Shown here one piece after another: positions 1 through 7,772 of a stretch of 64,000 bases of DNA. Position numbers and translations under genes: made by a program. Within the stretch, counting starts at the first letter, position 1. Every line of letters begins with the position of its first letter. A model generated the notes under the pieces. It did no database searches. It saw only the letters and a list, made by a program, of their open reading frames with translations, and was not told the origin of the DNA. Source of the DNA: Robiginitomaculum sp. (lineage in GTDB: Bacteria; Pseudomonadota; Alphaproteobacteria; Caulobacterales; Maricaulaceae); the NCBI GenBank assembly GCA_021647375.1, contig JAKIUV010000004.1, forward strand, positions 1 through 64,000. Direction: 5' to 3'.

Positions 1-108
1 GTCCGCGCCCAAATCAGCAAGGATAGCGCCGACCGCAGGCCCCATGACCATATGGGTAAATTCGATGACGGTGATGCCGTCAAGAGGGAGGTTATGCGGA
101 AGGGTCAT
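1..108 (-). CDS. CaiB/BaiF-type CoA-transferase, N-terminal fragment (cut by window edge)
   Basis: Only the first 36 codons lie in the window. The reading frame from the ATG at 108 gives MTLPHNLPLDGITVIEFTHM followed by VMGPAVGAILADLGAD. That is the standard opening of family III CoA-transferases, with the strand-helix 'dGi.ViEf.hmvmGP..g.iLadlGAd'. Family members move CoA between carboxylic acids. The start overlaps the stop of the upstream deacetylase-like gene by 4 bp (ATGA), so the two are probably translationally coupled in one minus-strand operon. The acid used cannot be told from this fragment. Confidence 0.85.
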   Translation of the reverse strand, partial: MTLPHNLPLDGITVIEFTHMVMGPAVGAILADLGAD

Positions 109-1028
109 TGCTGCGTTCTCCATTCATGAGCAATTTCCGCACCCGCCGCATTCCATACCCATCCGGTTTCCATCAGGATTTCCAGCGTGTCATATAAGGT
201 TTTAATGCGCCAAGCCTGCCCTATGACATAGGGCGTTAGAGAGATGTGCAATATCCGCCCGCCGTGGGTTTTGCTTTCGCGGTGCAAGCAGTCAAATGCC
301 GTCAGGATTTGGTTTTTCCATGTGGTTTCGTCTTGCCCAAGATTGACCAAAAGCTGCCTGTCTTCAAGCTCCAGTGTGTGGGGCATAGCAATAAGTTTTT
401 TATCACTTCCTATTCTGTAAGGCATATCGTCATTGACCCAGTCGCAAACATATTCTGTGCCCTGTTCCGCCAATAGCGCCAATGTATTTTCACTCTCAGA
501 GCGGGCAGGGGAGAGCCAGCCCGTCACGTCTTGCCCGGTGGCTTTGCGCAAGCCATTTAGTGCGTTTTTTATCTGCTTGCGTTCACTATCTATATCCATA
601 CCGCCGTAATGCAGCGCATTCATATCCGTGCCGTGGCCGATAAATTCATGGCCGCGCTTCGCGATCTCGTTGATTAAGAATGGATAGCGATTGGCCAATG
701 CCGTATTGGTCGGGAAGCTTGCTTTGATACCTAATTTATCAAACACTTTCAAAATACGAAAAATACCGACCCGATTACCATATTCCCGCGCCGTATAAGT
801 GCGGTAGTCTGGGTAAGGCGTGACCATATTACCTTGTGCTTTAAACGGAGCTTTGGTGTTTGAAATTAGCGGAAAATACTCCAGCGCTACCGTTACCCAA
901 AGCGCAACATTCCGCCGCCCCGGCCAAGTGATAGGCGGACGCTCAAACATATTACTATAAGGATACAGGCTATGATCCATACCCTTTTTGCGTTTGGGAT
1001 ATTTAAGATATGATTTAGGTAGGGTCAT
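105..1028 (-). CDS. Polysaccharide deacetylase / PuuE-like family protein (copy 2)
   Basis: A 307-residue NodB-fold protein. The conserved core includes 'EYGNRVGIFRILKVFDKLGI', then 'FPTNTALANRYPFLINEIAK' followed by RGHEFIGHG (about residues 106-134), and a later 'GWLSPARSESENTLALLAEQ'. This resembles the allantoinase PuuE branch rather than chitin or peptidoglycan deacetylases. There is no signal peptide, so it should be cytosolic. It is clearly a paralogue of the next gene upstream (1217-2140), with the same length and the same 'YxxHGNRVG/YGNRVG' block. Its neighbours are an isochorismatase-fold hydrolase and a CoA-transferase, which suggests hydrolysis of a cyclic amide, ureide or similar C-N bond. 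The substrate is unknown. Confidence 0.8.
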   Translation of the reverse strand: MTLPKSYLKYPKRKKGMDHSLYPYSNMFERPPITWPGRRNVALWVTVALEYFPLISNTKAPFKAQGNMVTPYPDYRTYTAREYGNRVGIFRILKVFDKLGIKASFPTNTALANRYPFLINEIAKRGHEFIGHGTDMNALHYGGMDIDSERKQIKNALNGLRKATGQDVTGWLSPARSESENTLALLAEQGTEYVCDWVNDDMPYRIGSDKKLIAMPHTLELEDRQLLVNLGQDETTWKNQILTAFDCLHRESKTHGGRILHISLTPYVIGQAWRIKTLYDTLEILMETGWVWNAAGAEIAHEWRTQQ

Positions 1029-1044
1029 GTGTGTACCCCATCAA

Positions 1045-1196
1045 CATCCCATCCCCTCACCCGCTGTCGCGCGCCTCTCCCTATGGGAGAGGCTAAGTTT
1101 GGCTTTCGTCTCTCATCTAAATTGACAGTTGAAGAAGATAGACGCAACACCGTCTCCTCTCCCATAGGGAGAGGAACAAGGTGAGGGGATGGGATG
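1045..1196. repeat. MITE-like inverted repeat element, 152 bp
   Basis: The ends form a perfect 16-bp inverted repeat: CATCCCATCCCCTCAC at 1045 and its complement ending at 1196. Inside are two further palindromic blocks built from CCTCTCCCTATGGGAGAGG-type sequence. It fills the gap between the two deacetylase-like genes and encodes nothing convincing. The compact, non-coding, inverted-repeat-bounded structure fits a miniature transposable element or a REP-like element. It could also act as an intra-operon RNA hairpin. Confidence 0.7.
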
Positions 1197-1216
1197 GTGA
1201 TTGTATACATAACTTT

Positions 1217-2140
1217 CTACCCCCCCTCCCCATTAACCTGCCTAGTATGCTTCTTCGCATCTGCGTAGCATTCCTTGCGGTAAAACTCGGCGATTTCCGC
1301 CGCCGTTGTTATCCAGACTTCGTCTTTGTGGCTGGTGATATAGTCCAGCACTTCGGCGAACGGGCCGATGCGGTGGGCGCGGCCTATCAGGTAAGCATGG
1401 AGCGGAATGCACATCACCGTGCCGCTGGTCTCCCCTTCGCGCAGAAGCTGATCAAAATGTCGCTTGAGTAAGTCGGCATATTGTCCGGCGCTTTGGCCGT
1501 AGACATTAAAAGCATAATGATCATTGACTTCCAATGAATAAGGCATGGAGATAAGCTTGGATTTTTTCTTGGTGTGTAGTGGTTGGGGCTGGTCGTCTTG
1601 GAACAGATCGCACGAATACCAGATATTGTTCTCCGCCAACAGCTCAATAGTATGCTCCGAATGGGTCAGGGCAGGGGCGAGATAACCGCGTACCCGTTGC
1701 CCCGTCGCTTTTTTGACGGTGGCAATACTGTCCTTGATCATCTCGTCTTCTTGGGCGCGGGACATGCCATAAGTGTAGCGTGTGTTGTAAATACCGTGAG
1801 AGAAAAACTCCCAACCCCGCGCGTTACAAGCTTCGACAATTTCGGGGTGATGTTGGCAGACGGCAGTCGACAGGGACACCGAGCCGCGTACATCATATTT
1901 ATCCATCAATTCCATCAACCGCCAATGACCCACCCTATTGCCGTGGTCACGGTAAGAATAGGGCACGATGTCCGGAGTAGGGCGCGGCCAGGGTGTGCGC
2001 TTGGGATTGGGCGGCGGGTCTAGTTCATAAAACTCGATATTGGGCGCAACCCAAAAAGCCAGTTTCTTACCCCCCGGCCAGACGATTTTCGGACGGTTTA
2101 GATACGGCCAATAATCATAAAGTTTGGGATCAGCTTTCAT
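1217..2140 (-). CDS. Polysaccharide deacetylase / PuuE-like family protein (copy 1)
   Basis: A 307-residue NodB-fold protein, paralogous to the gene at 105-1028. Visible blocks are 'YSYRDHGNRVGHWRLMELMD' (about 81-100), 'VRGSVSLSTAVCQHHPEIVE' (about 105-124), GWEFFSHGIYNTRY (about 130-143) and 'ATGQRVRGYLAPALTHSEHT'. These are characteristic of the PuuE/allantoinase-like subgroup. No signal peptide is present. The start overlaps the end of the upstream isochorismatase-like gene by 11 bp, so they form one operon. The exact substrate cannot be assigned. A ring-opening or deacylating amidohydrolase role is inferred from the family and from the adjacent amidohydrolase. Confidence 0.82.
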   Translation of the reverse strand: MKADPKLYDYWPYLNRPKIVWPGGKKLAFWVAPNIEFYELDPPPNPKRTPWPRPTPDIVPYSYRDHGNRVGHWRLMELMDKYDVRGSVSLSTAVCQHHPEIVEACNARGWEFFSHGIYNTRYTYGMSRAQEDEMIKDSIATVKKATGQRVRGYLAPALTHSEHTIELLAENNIWYSCDLFQDDQPQPLHTKKKSKLISMPYSLEVNDHYAFNVYGQSAGQYADLLKRHFDQLLREGETSGTVMCIPLHAYLIGRAHRIGPFAEVLDYITSHKDEVWITTAAEIAEFYRKECYADAKKHTRQVNGEGG

Positions 2141-2822
2141 AAGCGTTCAACCAGTCAATCACTTCGGCGACCTTGACCACGTCGGCATATTTTATCTGTA
2201 AATCTGTTAAATTGGCAAAGTGGTAGCTTTCATGTTTGTCAGCGACACATTCAATCGGCACAATCGTGCGGTAACCGCGCGATAGGCTATCCACCGCAGT
2301 TGCCCGCACACAACCCGACGTGGAACCGCCAGTGACGATAACCGTGTCGACTTTGTGCCAGGTTAAAAACGAGTGTAGCGGCGTTTCGAAAAACGCGCTC
2401 GGCATGCGTTTGGTGTAAACCGCGTCCACCGCCCGATCGATCTCTATACGGTCATCAAATGCGTGGCGCTCTGAACGGTATTTGATATTTTGCAAGCTGT
2501 CCGGCGTGTCGGTACGGGTGCCCCAAATGCCTGCGTCCGCCCCATTGTCCATATAGGCCACATGTGTCCAGACGACTGGTAAGTTTTTCTTCCGTGCCAG
2601 TTTGGAGATTTGGTTGATATAGTCCATTTGCTTGGGGTCGGTGATATAGGCGGTATTGGGAAATAAATCCGGGCGGGTATAACCCTTTTGTGGGTCAACA
2701 TTGACAATGGCCAGCTTGTTGCCAAAGCCGAATTTCGCGCGTTTTGTGTTGGCGTGGACACGCTCGAAAATCTGCCGTGCGGTTTCGCTGGAAATCTCCA
2801 TAGTCGGCTTTGCTGATGTCAT
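2130..2822 (-). CDS. Isochorismatase-superfamily cysteine hydrolase
   Basis: A 230-residue protein with the cysteine-hydrolase catalytic triad in the expected order: Asp43 in NVDPQKGYT, Lys138 in YTKRMPSAF, and Cys171 in GGSTSGCVRATA, preceded by the usual cis-peptide region. The closest functional types are N-carbamoylsarcosine amidohydrolase, ureidoacrylate hydrolase (RutB) and nicotinamidase-like enzymes. The N-terminal extension of about 35 residues before the first strand resembles the carbamoylsarcosine-amidase branch. It lies upstream of and overlaps a PuuE-like gene. Together they could take a cyclic amide through ring opening and then decarbamoylation, but this pathway is inference. 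Confidence 0.85.
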   Translation of the reverse strand: MTSAKPTMEISSETARQIFERVHANTKRAKFGFGNKLAIVNVDPQKGYTRPDLFPNTAYITDPKQMDYINQISKLARKKNLPVVWTHVAYMDNGADAGIWGTRTDTPDSLQNIKYRSERHAFDDRIEIDRAVDAVYTKRMPSAFFETPLHSFLTWHKVDTVIVTGGSTSGCVRATAVDSLSRGYRTIVPIECVADKHESYHFANLTDLQIKYADVVKVAEVIDWLNAYES

Positions 2823-2877
2823 TCTATTCCCGCTCCCTGTTCGGGTAAATGTTATAGTTATATGTCTTTTAAGTCAA

Positions 2878-3567
2878 TTAAAACGGCTTCACCGAACCAA
2901 AGAAAGCGACCGTCGCTATGCCGACCCAGTATATATAGGCGACCGTGCGGGCGAGGCGAATGGACTTGGCCAATTTGGCTTCGGCTGCATCATTGGGGCC
3001 TGCGGCGAGAATTTGAAACAATTGTGGCCATTCATGCATGACATAACGCAGTATAACACCAATGATTAACAGCATGCCAAAGGTCATAACCTTGGCGCTA
3101 TACCATTTTTGCCCCTCGCCAGCTTCGAACGGGCCGTAGCCGAGCAAGGACGATAGGCCGATAATCGTGAGGGTCGGAATGAGAATATATCGGCTCCAAT
3201 CTTCAATAAGCCGCAAGCGCGCCCCAAGCGGGGTGCCGCGTTTGAAATAGGCACCATAGGTAATTGCGAACAGGATAAAATACAAAATCCACATGACCAT
3301 AAGCCAGATTGGGTCTACGGACACAATCCCGTAAATATAACCCATATGTAAGCCAAGGGGCAGCAGGGAAATAATTCCGGTACGAGCCAAAATATCGATG
3401 CGAAAGGCCGTGTCCATATGGCGCATACGTTCAGCGAACGGAAGTTTCGGGTCGGTGACTTTATAGGCGGTTTGAAAAACGCCCCATTCTCCGCCCAGCC
3501 AATACACCATAGCCAAAATATGTAACCAGCGTAAAATAGGCACCGCATTCTCAGCCATAAATTCCAT
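2878..3567 (-). CDS. Multipass integral membrane protein, function unknown
   Basis: A 229-residue protein with about six hydrophobic segments (around 10-30, 62-82, 87-107, 130-150, 165-185 and 205-225). The N-terminal 'ILRWLHILAMVYWLGG' carries a His inside the first helix. That arrangement is seen in CopD, DUF2269 and the membrane part of PuuD-type urate oxidases, where such a His can ligate haem or metal. A second His follows in LGLHMGYIYG. It is the first gene of the minus-strand operon, 55 bp before the amidohydrolase. A role in electron transfer or in transport for the catabolic pathway is possible but not shown. Confidence 0.6.
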   Translation of the reverse strand: MEFMAENAVPILRWLHILAMVYWLGGEWGVFQTAYKVTDPKLPFAERMRHMDTAFRIDILARTGIISLLPLGLHMGYIYGIVSVDPIWLMVMWILYFILFAITYGAYFKRGTPLGARLRLIEDWSRYILIPTLTIIGLSSLLGYGPFEAGEGQKWYSAKVMTFGMLLIIGVILRYVMHEWPQLFQILAAGPNDAAEAKLAKSIRLARTVAYIYWVGIATVAFFGSVKPF

Positions 3568-3659
3568 GATATTCTCCCTTTATCTATGGGTAACCCTAGC
3601 AGAGACCGCACACAACACTTTGATTTTTATCAAGATGAGGGGGAATTGAGAAAGGGCAC

Positions 3660-3859
3660 TCATCCTCACCCCACTTGTGGGGGAGGTGCCCCCTCTTAGG
3701 GGCGGAGGGGGAAGCAAGTTTCAGCACCCACCGGACAATATGTTAGGTTAAATTGGCTAGATATAAGGGTACTCATCAGATGCTGTGTCGGGCGATAGTT
3801 GCTTCCCCCTCCGCCTACGCTTCGCTCCGGCACCTCCCCCGTAAACGGGGTGAGGATGA
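3660..3859. repeat. MITE-like inverted repeat element, about 200 bp
   Basis: The left end (TCATCCTCACCCC at 3660) pairs with the right end (GGGGTGAGGATGA, ending about 3859). Inner blocks GGGGGAGGTGCC and GGCACCTCCCCC, then GGAGGGGGAAGCAA and TTGCTTCCCCCTCC, continue the inverted repeat towards a unique centre. No ORF is supported. It occupies the gap between the end-to-start neighbours at 3567 and 3862. It belongs to the same style of element as those at 1045 and 10141, but the sequence differs. Confidence 0.7.
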
Positions 3860-3861
3860 CA

Positions 3862-4530
3862 TTATGTTTTCTTCAAAGCGCGAACCTGCCGCACAGCTCT
3901 GCGGATTATCGTCATGATTGTGCCGACGGCTATGATGATGAGGGTGATGAATAGTGTCCCGCTTGACCAGTTCCAAAGATGCTCAAAACATGCGATGAGC
4001 GCACCTAGGCAAAGCAAAGCCATGCGGTGTTGCTTGGCCATAGGGCCGACGAAATCTGCGTCTAGTCCAACGGCGCGGCCAAGTTCGCGCACATAGGCGG
4101 CCATGACGGCCAGCCCGCCAACCGCCCAGCCAAGCTCCGGGTATCCGGCGGCATAACCTGCGCCTGCGAATATGGCCAAGTCGGCGACACGGTCTGGAAA
4201 CTCGTTCCAAAACGGGCCGTCCTTGGCACCTTTGCCGCCCTCAACTGCCACCATGCCGTCGAATAAATTACACAATAGACGAAACTGTATTGCGATAATT
4301 GCACTGATTAAAAGCGCCGCGCGTACCCATATACTGCGCGCGCCAAATTGTTCAGCTGTCAGATAAAACAATCCCGCCGCCAAGACACCAAACACCATGC
4401 TGGCTACCGATATTTGGTTCGGCGTGATGCCCGTCCGCGCCAGCCCGCTTGCGATTTTATCAGCCCACCCCGTATTGCGGGCGGCTATGGGGCGTCTGCT
4501 ATCTGCTTTAATGTCTTCAGGCTCAGTCAT
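3862..4530 (-). CDS. CDP-alcohol phosphatidyltransferase family protein
   Basis: A 222-residue membrane protein. The signature region reads LFDGMVAVEGGKGAKDG followed by PFWNEFPDRVAD (about residues 88-116). It keeps the DG...A...G......D...D metal and CDP-binding pattern, in the variant form used by a bacterial subfamily (VE for AR, NE before the DRxxD). Such enzymes exchange the CMP of a CDP-alcohol or CDP-diacylglycerol for another alcohol. It overlaps the next gene by 4 bp and lies beside CdsA-like and PlsC-like genes. The set resembles the ynbA-ynbB-ynbC arrangement of E. coli, implying a dedicated minor phospholipid route. The head group is unknown. Confidence 0.85.
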   Translation of the reverse strand: MTEPEDIKADSRRPIAARNTGWADKIASGLARTGITPNQISVASMVFGVLAAGLFYLTAEQFGARSIWVRAALLISAIIAIQFRLLCNLFDGMVAVEGGKGAKDGPFWNEFPDRVADLAIFAGAGYAAGYPELGWAVGGLAVMAAYVRELGRAVGLDADFVGPMAKQHRMALLCLGALIACFEHLWNWSSGTLFITLIIIAVGTIMTIIRRAVRQVRALKKT

Positions 4531-4937
4531 TTCTCTCTCTCAGTTCGCCATAAATTATAGGCATATAAACAAGCATAGCCAAAGGCGACGCTAAAGGGCA
4601 GGGCGATGGTGGCTGCAAGCTCCGGTGTGCCCGCCGCCAAATGTGCGCCAACCAAAACCATAAGGGAAATACTACACACAATAAGCGGCGGTAAAAACAG
4701 TGCGCCTTTTATCATCTGCCTGGCAAAGAGCTTTCGCGACAAAGCCTCAAGCGCTTTCTTCATTACCAAAGTAATCGTACCGGACAATGTGCCTTGCACC
4801 AAGCCGGCAATCAGAGGCTCCGGCATGGGGTGGGCGCGGTTGGCGAACACGGCCCAACTGCCCATGGCCAAAAACGCAAAGCCCACATGGACAAATGTGC
4901 TGTTCATCACAGATTTAAATAAACTTGTTTCGCTCAT
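4527..4937 (-). CDS. Small four-helix membrane protein, unknown
   Basis: A 136-residue protein with about four hydrophobic segments (10-32, 42-60, 76-100 and 106-130), and basic cytoplasmic stretches such as KKALEALSRKLFARQMIKG. I do not recognise the family. It overlaps the CDP-alcohol phosphatidyltransferase start by 4 bp (ATGA), so both are made from one transcript. It is divergent from the cytidylyltransferase gene, with a 25-bp gap. The coupling suggests a membrane partner or accessory protein of that lipid enzyme. Confidence 0.6.
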   Translation of the reverse strand: MSETSLFKSVMNSTFVHVGFAFLAMGSWAVFANRAHPMPEPLIAGLVQGTLSGTITLVMKKALEALSRKLFARQMIKGALFLPPLIVCSISLMVLVGAHLAAGTPELAATIALPFSVAFGYACLYAYNLWRTEREK

Positions 4938-4962
4938 GATTTAATGCTCTAGGATAATACGT

Positions 4963-5925
4963 ATGAATTGGCTAATGAATTATCTGGCGGGCATACCCGC
5001 GCCTTTGCAAATTGGTTTTGGGGGATTGTTTGCCCTGTTGGTCATAGGTAGTATTTTGGCTGTGGTTCTGCCCAAATTTAAACCCGGAAAGTGGGACGAT
5101 TTGAAGCCGCGTATGCAGTCTTGGTGGGTGATGTGTGGCCTCCTTATCGGGGCATTACTGCTCGGCTGGCAAGCCTTCACTATTTTATTTATGTATATCA
5201 GCTATATCGCCCTCAAGGAATATCTCACCCTCGCCCCGACCCGCAAAGAGGACAGGGGCGTTGTGCTATTTGCTTATCTTATGGTCTTGGTCAGTTATGG
5301 TGCCATATGGATTGATAATTATATGTTCTTCCTCGTGACCATTCCCGTCTATGTGTTCCTCGCCAGTGCCGTGATGATGGCCTTGACCAAGCGCACGGAC
5401 GGCTATCTTGCTACGATCGGGATTTTGCAATGGGGGCTTATTGTCTGCGTGTTCAACCTTGGCCATGTCGCATTTTTGATGCGTACACCTGAAGCCGAAG
5501 TCCCCATGGCGGGTGCGGCGGGTCTGGTGTTTTTCCTGATATTCGTAACCCAGTTTAACGATATGGCGCAATATATGTGGGGCAAGATTTTCGGGCGCCA
5601 CAAGATAAGCCCCAATATTAGCCCGAACAAAACCTGGGAAGGCGCCATTGGCGGCTTTGCTACCACGGGCGTTTTGTTCGTGGTGTTGGCACCATATTTC
5701 ACACCGCTAACATTTTGGCCAAGCGTCTGGATTGGCGCGACTTTGCCCGTACTTGGGTTTTTCGGCGACATCACCATGTCGGCTATCAAGCGCGATTTGG
5801 GCGTCAAAGATACTAGCCGTTTGATACCGGGGCACGGCGGGGCGCTGGATAGGCTCGATAGTTTAATGTTCACTGCGCCGTGGTATTTCCACATGCTGGC
5901 CTATTTCGCGCTAGATAGGTTTTAG
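4963..5925 (+). CDS. Phosphatidate cytidylyltransferase (CdsA family)
   Basis: A 320-residue protein with many hydrophobic segments. The C-terminal family signature is complete: SAIKRDLGVKDTSRLIPGHG followed by GALDRLDSL (about residues 269-297), containing the K-R-x4-KD and HGG-x-DRxD elements that bind Mg and CTP. The enzyme makes CDP-diacylglycerol from phosphatidate and CTP at the inner membrane. Its position next to a PlsC-like acyltransferase and a CDP-alcohol phosphatidyltransferase marks it as a pathway-specific YnbB-like paralogue rather than the housekeeping cdsA, which usually sits between uppS and dxr. That distinction is inferred from context. Confidence 0.88.
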   Translation: MNWLMNYLAGIPAPLQIGFGGLFALLVIGSILAVVLPKFKPGKWDDLKPRMQSWWVMCGLLIGALLLGWQAFTILFMYISYIALKEYLTLAPTRKEDRGVVLFAYLMVLVSYGAIWIDNYMFFLVTIPVYVFLASAVMMALTKRTDGYLATIGILQWGLIVCVFNLGHVAFLMRTPEAEVPMAGAAGLVFFLIFVTQFNDMAQYMWGKIFGRHKISPNISPNKTWEGAIGGFATTGVLFVVLAPYFTPLTFWPSVWIGATLPVLGFFGDITMSAIKRDLGVKDTSRLIPGHGGALDRLDSLMFTAPWYFHMLAYFALDRF

Positions 5926-5944
5926 GAGCGGTTTTAGGAAAGAT

Positions 5945-6610
5945 ATGAAAAAATATTTCAGACAAGCCATACAGATTTTCATTGCCCGCCCGGTGGCGCA
6001 TTTGCTCATCGGCCTCGACGTAATCGGCAAGGAACACTTACCGACCGAAGGCCCGGCCATTGTCGCCGCAAACCATAATAGCCATATTGATACGCTGATT
6101 TTACTGTCCCTGTTTTCGTCGCGGGTATTGCCAGATGTGCGCCCCGTGGGGGCAGCAGATCATTTCCTGCGCACCAGAACCCTAAGCTGGGTTTCGCGGT
6201 ATATCATCGGCATGATCCCTATACACCGCAAAAATTCTGGCTCCGGCGAAGACCTATTGGCGGACTGTAAAACCGCCATGGCGGACGGCAAAATACTGGT
6301 CATATTCCCCGAAGGCACACGGGGCGAAGCCGAAGAAATGGAAGATTTCAAAACCGGTGTCGCAAGGCTGGCCGCAGAGTTCCCGGACGCCCCCGTCACC
6401 CCCGTCTATATCCAAGGCGCAGGCCGGGTCATGCCGCGCGGCTCCAAGCTACTCGTCCCGTTCAATTGCACCGCCGTCATCGGCAAGCCAATCAGATGGA
6501 GTGATGAGGGTGCAGACGGGCAGGGGAGCGAAAAATACAAATTCATGAAAAACCTGAAAACCACAATCAAGGAATTAAGCCAAGACGCCCCCCCTATGCA
6601 GTGGGACTAA
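5945..6610 (+). CDS. 1-acyl-glycerol-3-phosphate acyltransferase family (PlsC-like)
   Basis: A 221-residue protein with the acyltransferase motif I HNSHID (Hx4D, about residue 43) and motif III FPEGTRGEAEEM (about 121). Motif IV is represented by 'PVTPVYIQGAGRVMP'. The N-terminus is a short amphipathic stretch rather than a true signal. The family acylates lysophosphatidate or related lipids. The gene begins 19 bp after the cytidylyltransferase, so acylation, CDP activation and head-group exchange are encoded side by side. Confidence 0.88.
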   Translation: MKKYFRQAIQIFIARPVAHLLIGLDVIGKEHLPTEGPAIVAANHNSHIDTLILLSLFSSRVLPDVRPVGAADHFLRTRTLSWVSRYIIGMIPIHRKNSGSGEDLLADCKTAMADGKILVIFPEGTRGEAEEMEDFKTGVARLAAEFPDAPVTPVYIQGAGRVMPRGSKLLVPFNCTAVIGKPIRWSDEGADGQGSEKYKFMKNLKTTIKELSQDAPPMQWD

Positions 6611-6630
6611 GGGGCTGCGGGGACTGTGGG

Positions 6631-6662
6631 GTTAGGGTAATGGCTGAGAATTACCCCTTAAC
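6631..6662. terminator. Stem-loop after the acyltransferase gene, possible terminator
   Basis: GTTAGGGTAAT at 6631 pairs with ATTACCCCTTAAC ending at 6662, with one bulge and an 8-nt loop. There is no T-run after the stem. It could be a weak or factor-assisted terminator between the lipid cluster and the permease gene, or an mRNA-stabilising hairpin. Confidence 0.35.
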
Positions 6663-6709
6663 ATCCCTCAAATTACCAGCTACGCTTAACGCCAATTTGG
6701 GAGGTTATT

Positions 6710-7768
6710 ATGGATAGAGTTGTGCGGGCTAGTCTTTTGTTTATGGCCTTTGTACTTGGGGCTTGGGTTCTTTATTGGATGCGGGATATTTTGGCGCCGT
6801 TTGCGTTGGCGGTTTTCTTTTGGTTGATTATTGATGCCTTTGCAAAATGGTTGGATAAGAAGATTAGCTTCTTGCCTTATATGGCCACGCTCGGCATTGC
6901 GTTTTTTGTTGTGATTGCCAGCATGGTGGGCATTGGTCTGATCATCGCCGACACGGCCTTTGATGTGGCCGCCAATGCCAATGATTACGAACACCGGCTT
7001 GGCGAAATTGTCAACCCGGTCATAGAGCGGTTTGGGGACGGCAGTTGGGACGGGCTTGATGAGCGGTTTGGTATATCCACACGGGTGCAGGCTTTGCTCG
7101 GTGGTTTTGCCCGTTCCGTTCAGGGCGTGATGTCGAGCTTTGTATTTATTGCGCTTTATGTGGTGTTCTTATTCGCGGCGCAAAATTCGTTCGGTAAGAA
7201 AATGCACGATCTCTGGCCGGACCCAGAAAAGCGCAAACAGGCGGCGCGGGTCGGGGATCGTATCCGTGTCAGCATTGAAAAATATCTCGGTATTCAGACC
7301 CTGATGAGCATTATTATGACCGTGCTTAGCTTTGCGGTGATGAAAATGTTTGGGCTTGATAATGCTTTGTTTTGGGCCTTGGTGATTTTTATCTTGAATT
7401 ATATTCCGGTGGTCGGGTCTGTGCTGGCCGGGATATTACCTGCCATGTTTGCGCTGGTGCAATTTGATACCCTGCTGCCCGTGGGCATTATGGCGGGGCT
7501 TTTGTTTTTTGTGCAATTCATTATCTCCAATACCGTACAGCCAAAAATGATGGGCGATAGTATGAATTTATCGGCGCTGGTGGTGATATTATCCCTCGTG
7601 CTTTGGCAGGCCATGTGGGGCGGGGTCGGCGCGTTTCTCTCTGCGCCGCTTACGGTGATTTTGATGATTATTTTGGCGCAATTCCCAACCACACGCTGGA
7701 TAGCCGTGATGCTCTCGGCGGACGGTGACCCGGATATAAAAGAAAACAAACCTGCGCCGTCCATGTAA
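6710..7768 (+). CDS. AI-2E family transporter (PerM/YdiK-like)
   Basis: A 352-residue protein with the usual layout of this family: two N-terminal helices (about 5-60), a third near 63-85, a soluble middle part, then a cluster of C-terminal helices including 'ALVIFILNYIPVVGSVLAGI' (about 223-242). The latter carries the conserved N-Y-I-P-x-x-G motif. Members are exporters or permeases of varied or unknown substrate. The start is preceded by GGGAGG at suitable spacing. It stands alone between the lipid cluster and a convergent regulator gene. Confidence 0.85.
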   Translation: MDRVVRASLLFMAFVLGAWVLYWMRDILAPFALAVFFWLIIDAFAKWLDKKISFLPYMATLGIAFFVVIASMVGIGLIIADTAFDVAANANDYEHRLGEIVNPVIERFGDGSWDGLDERFGISTRVQALLGGFARSVQGVMSSFVFIALYVVFLFAAQNSFGKKMHDLWPDPEKRKQAARVGDRIRVSIEKYLGIQTLMSIIMTVLSFAVMKMFGLDNALFWALVIFILNYIPVVGSVLAGILPAMFALVQFDTLLPVGIMAGLLFFVQFIISNTVQPKMMGDSMNLSALVVILSLVLWQAMWGGVGAFLSAPLTVILMIILAQFPTTRWIAVMLSADGDPDIKENKPAPSM

Positions 7769-7772
7769 GCAA

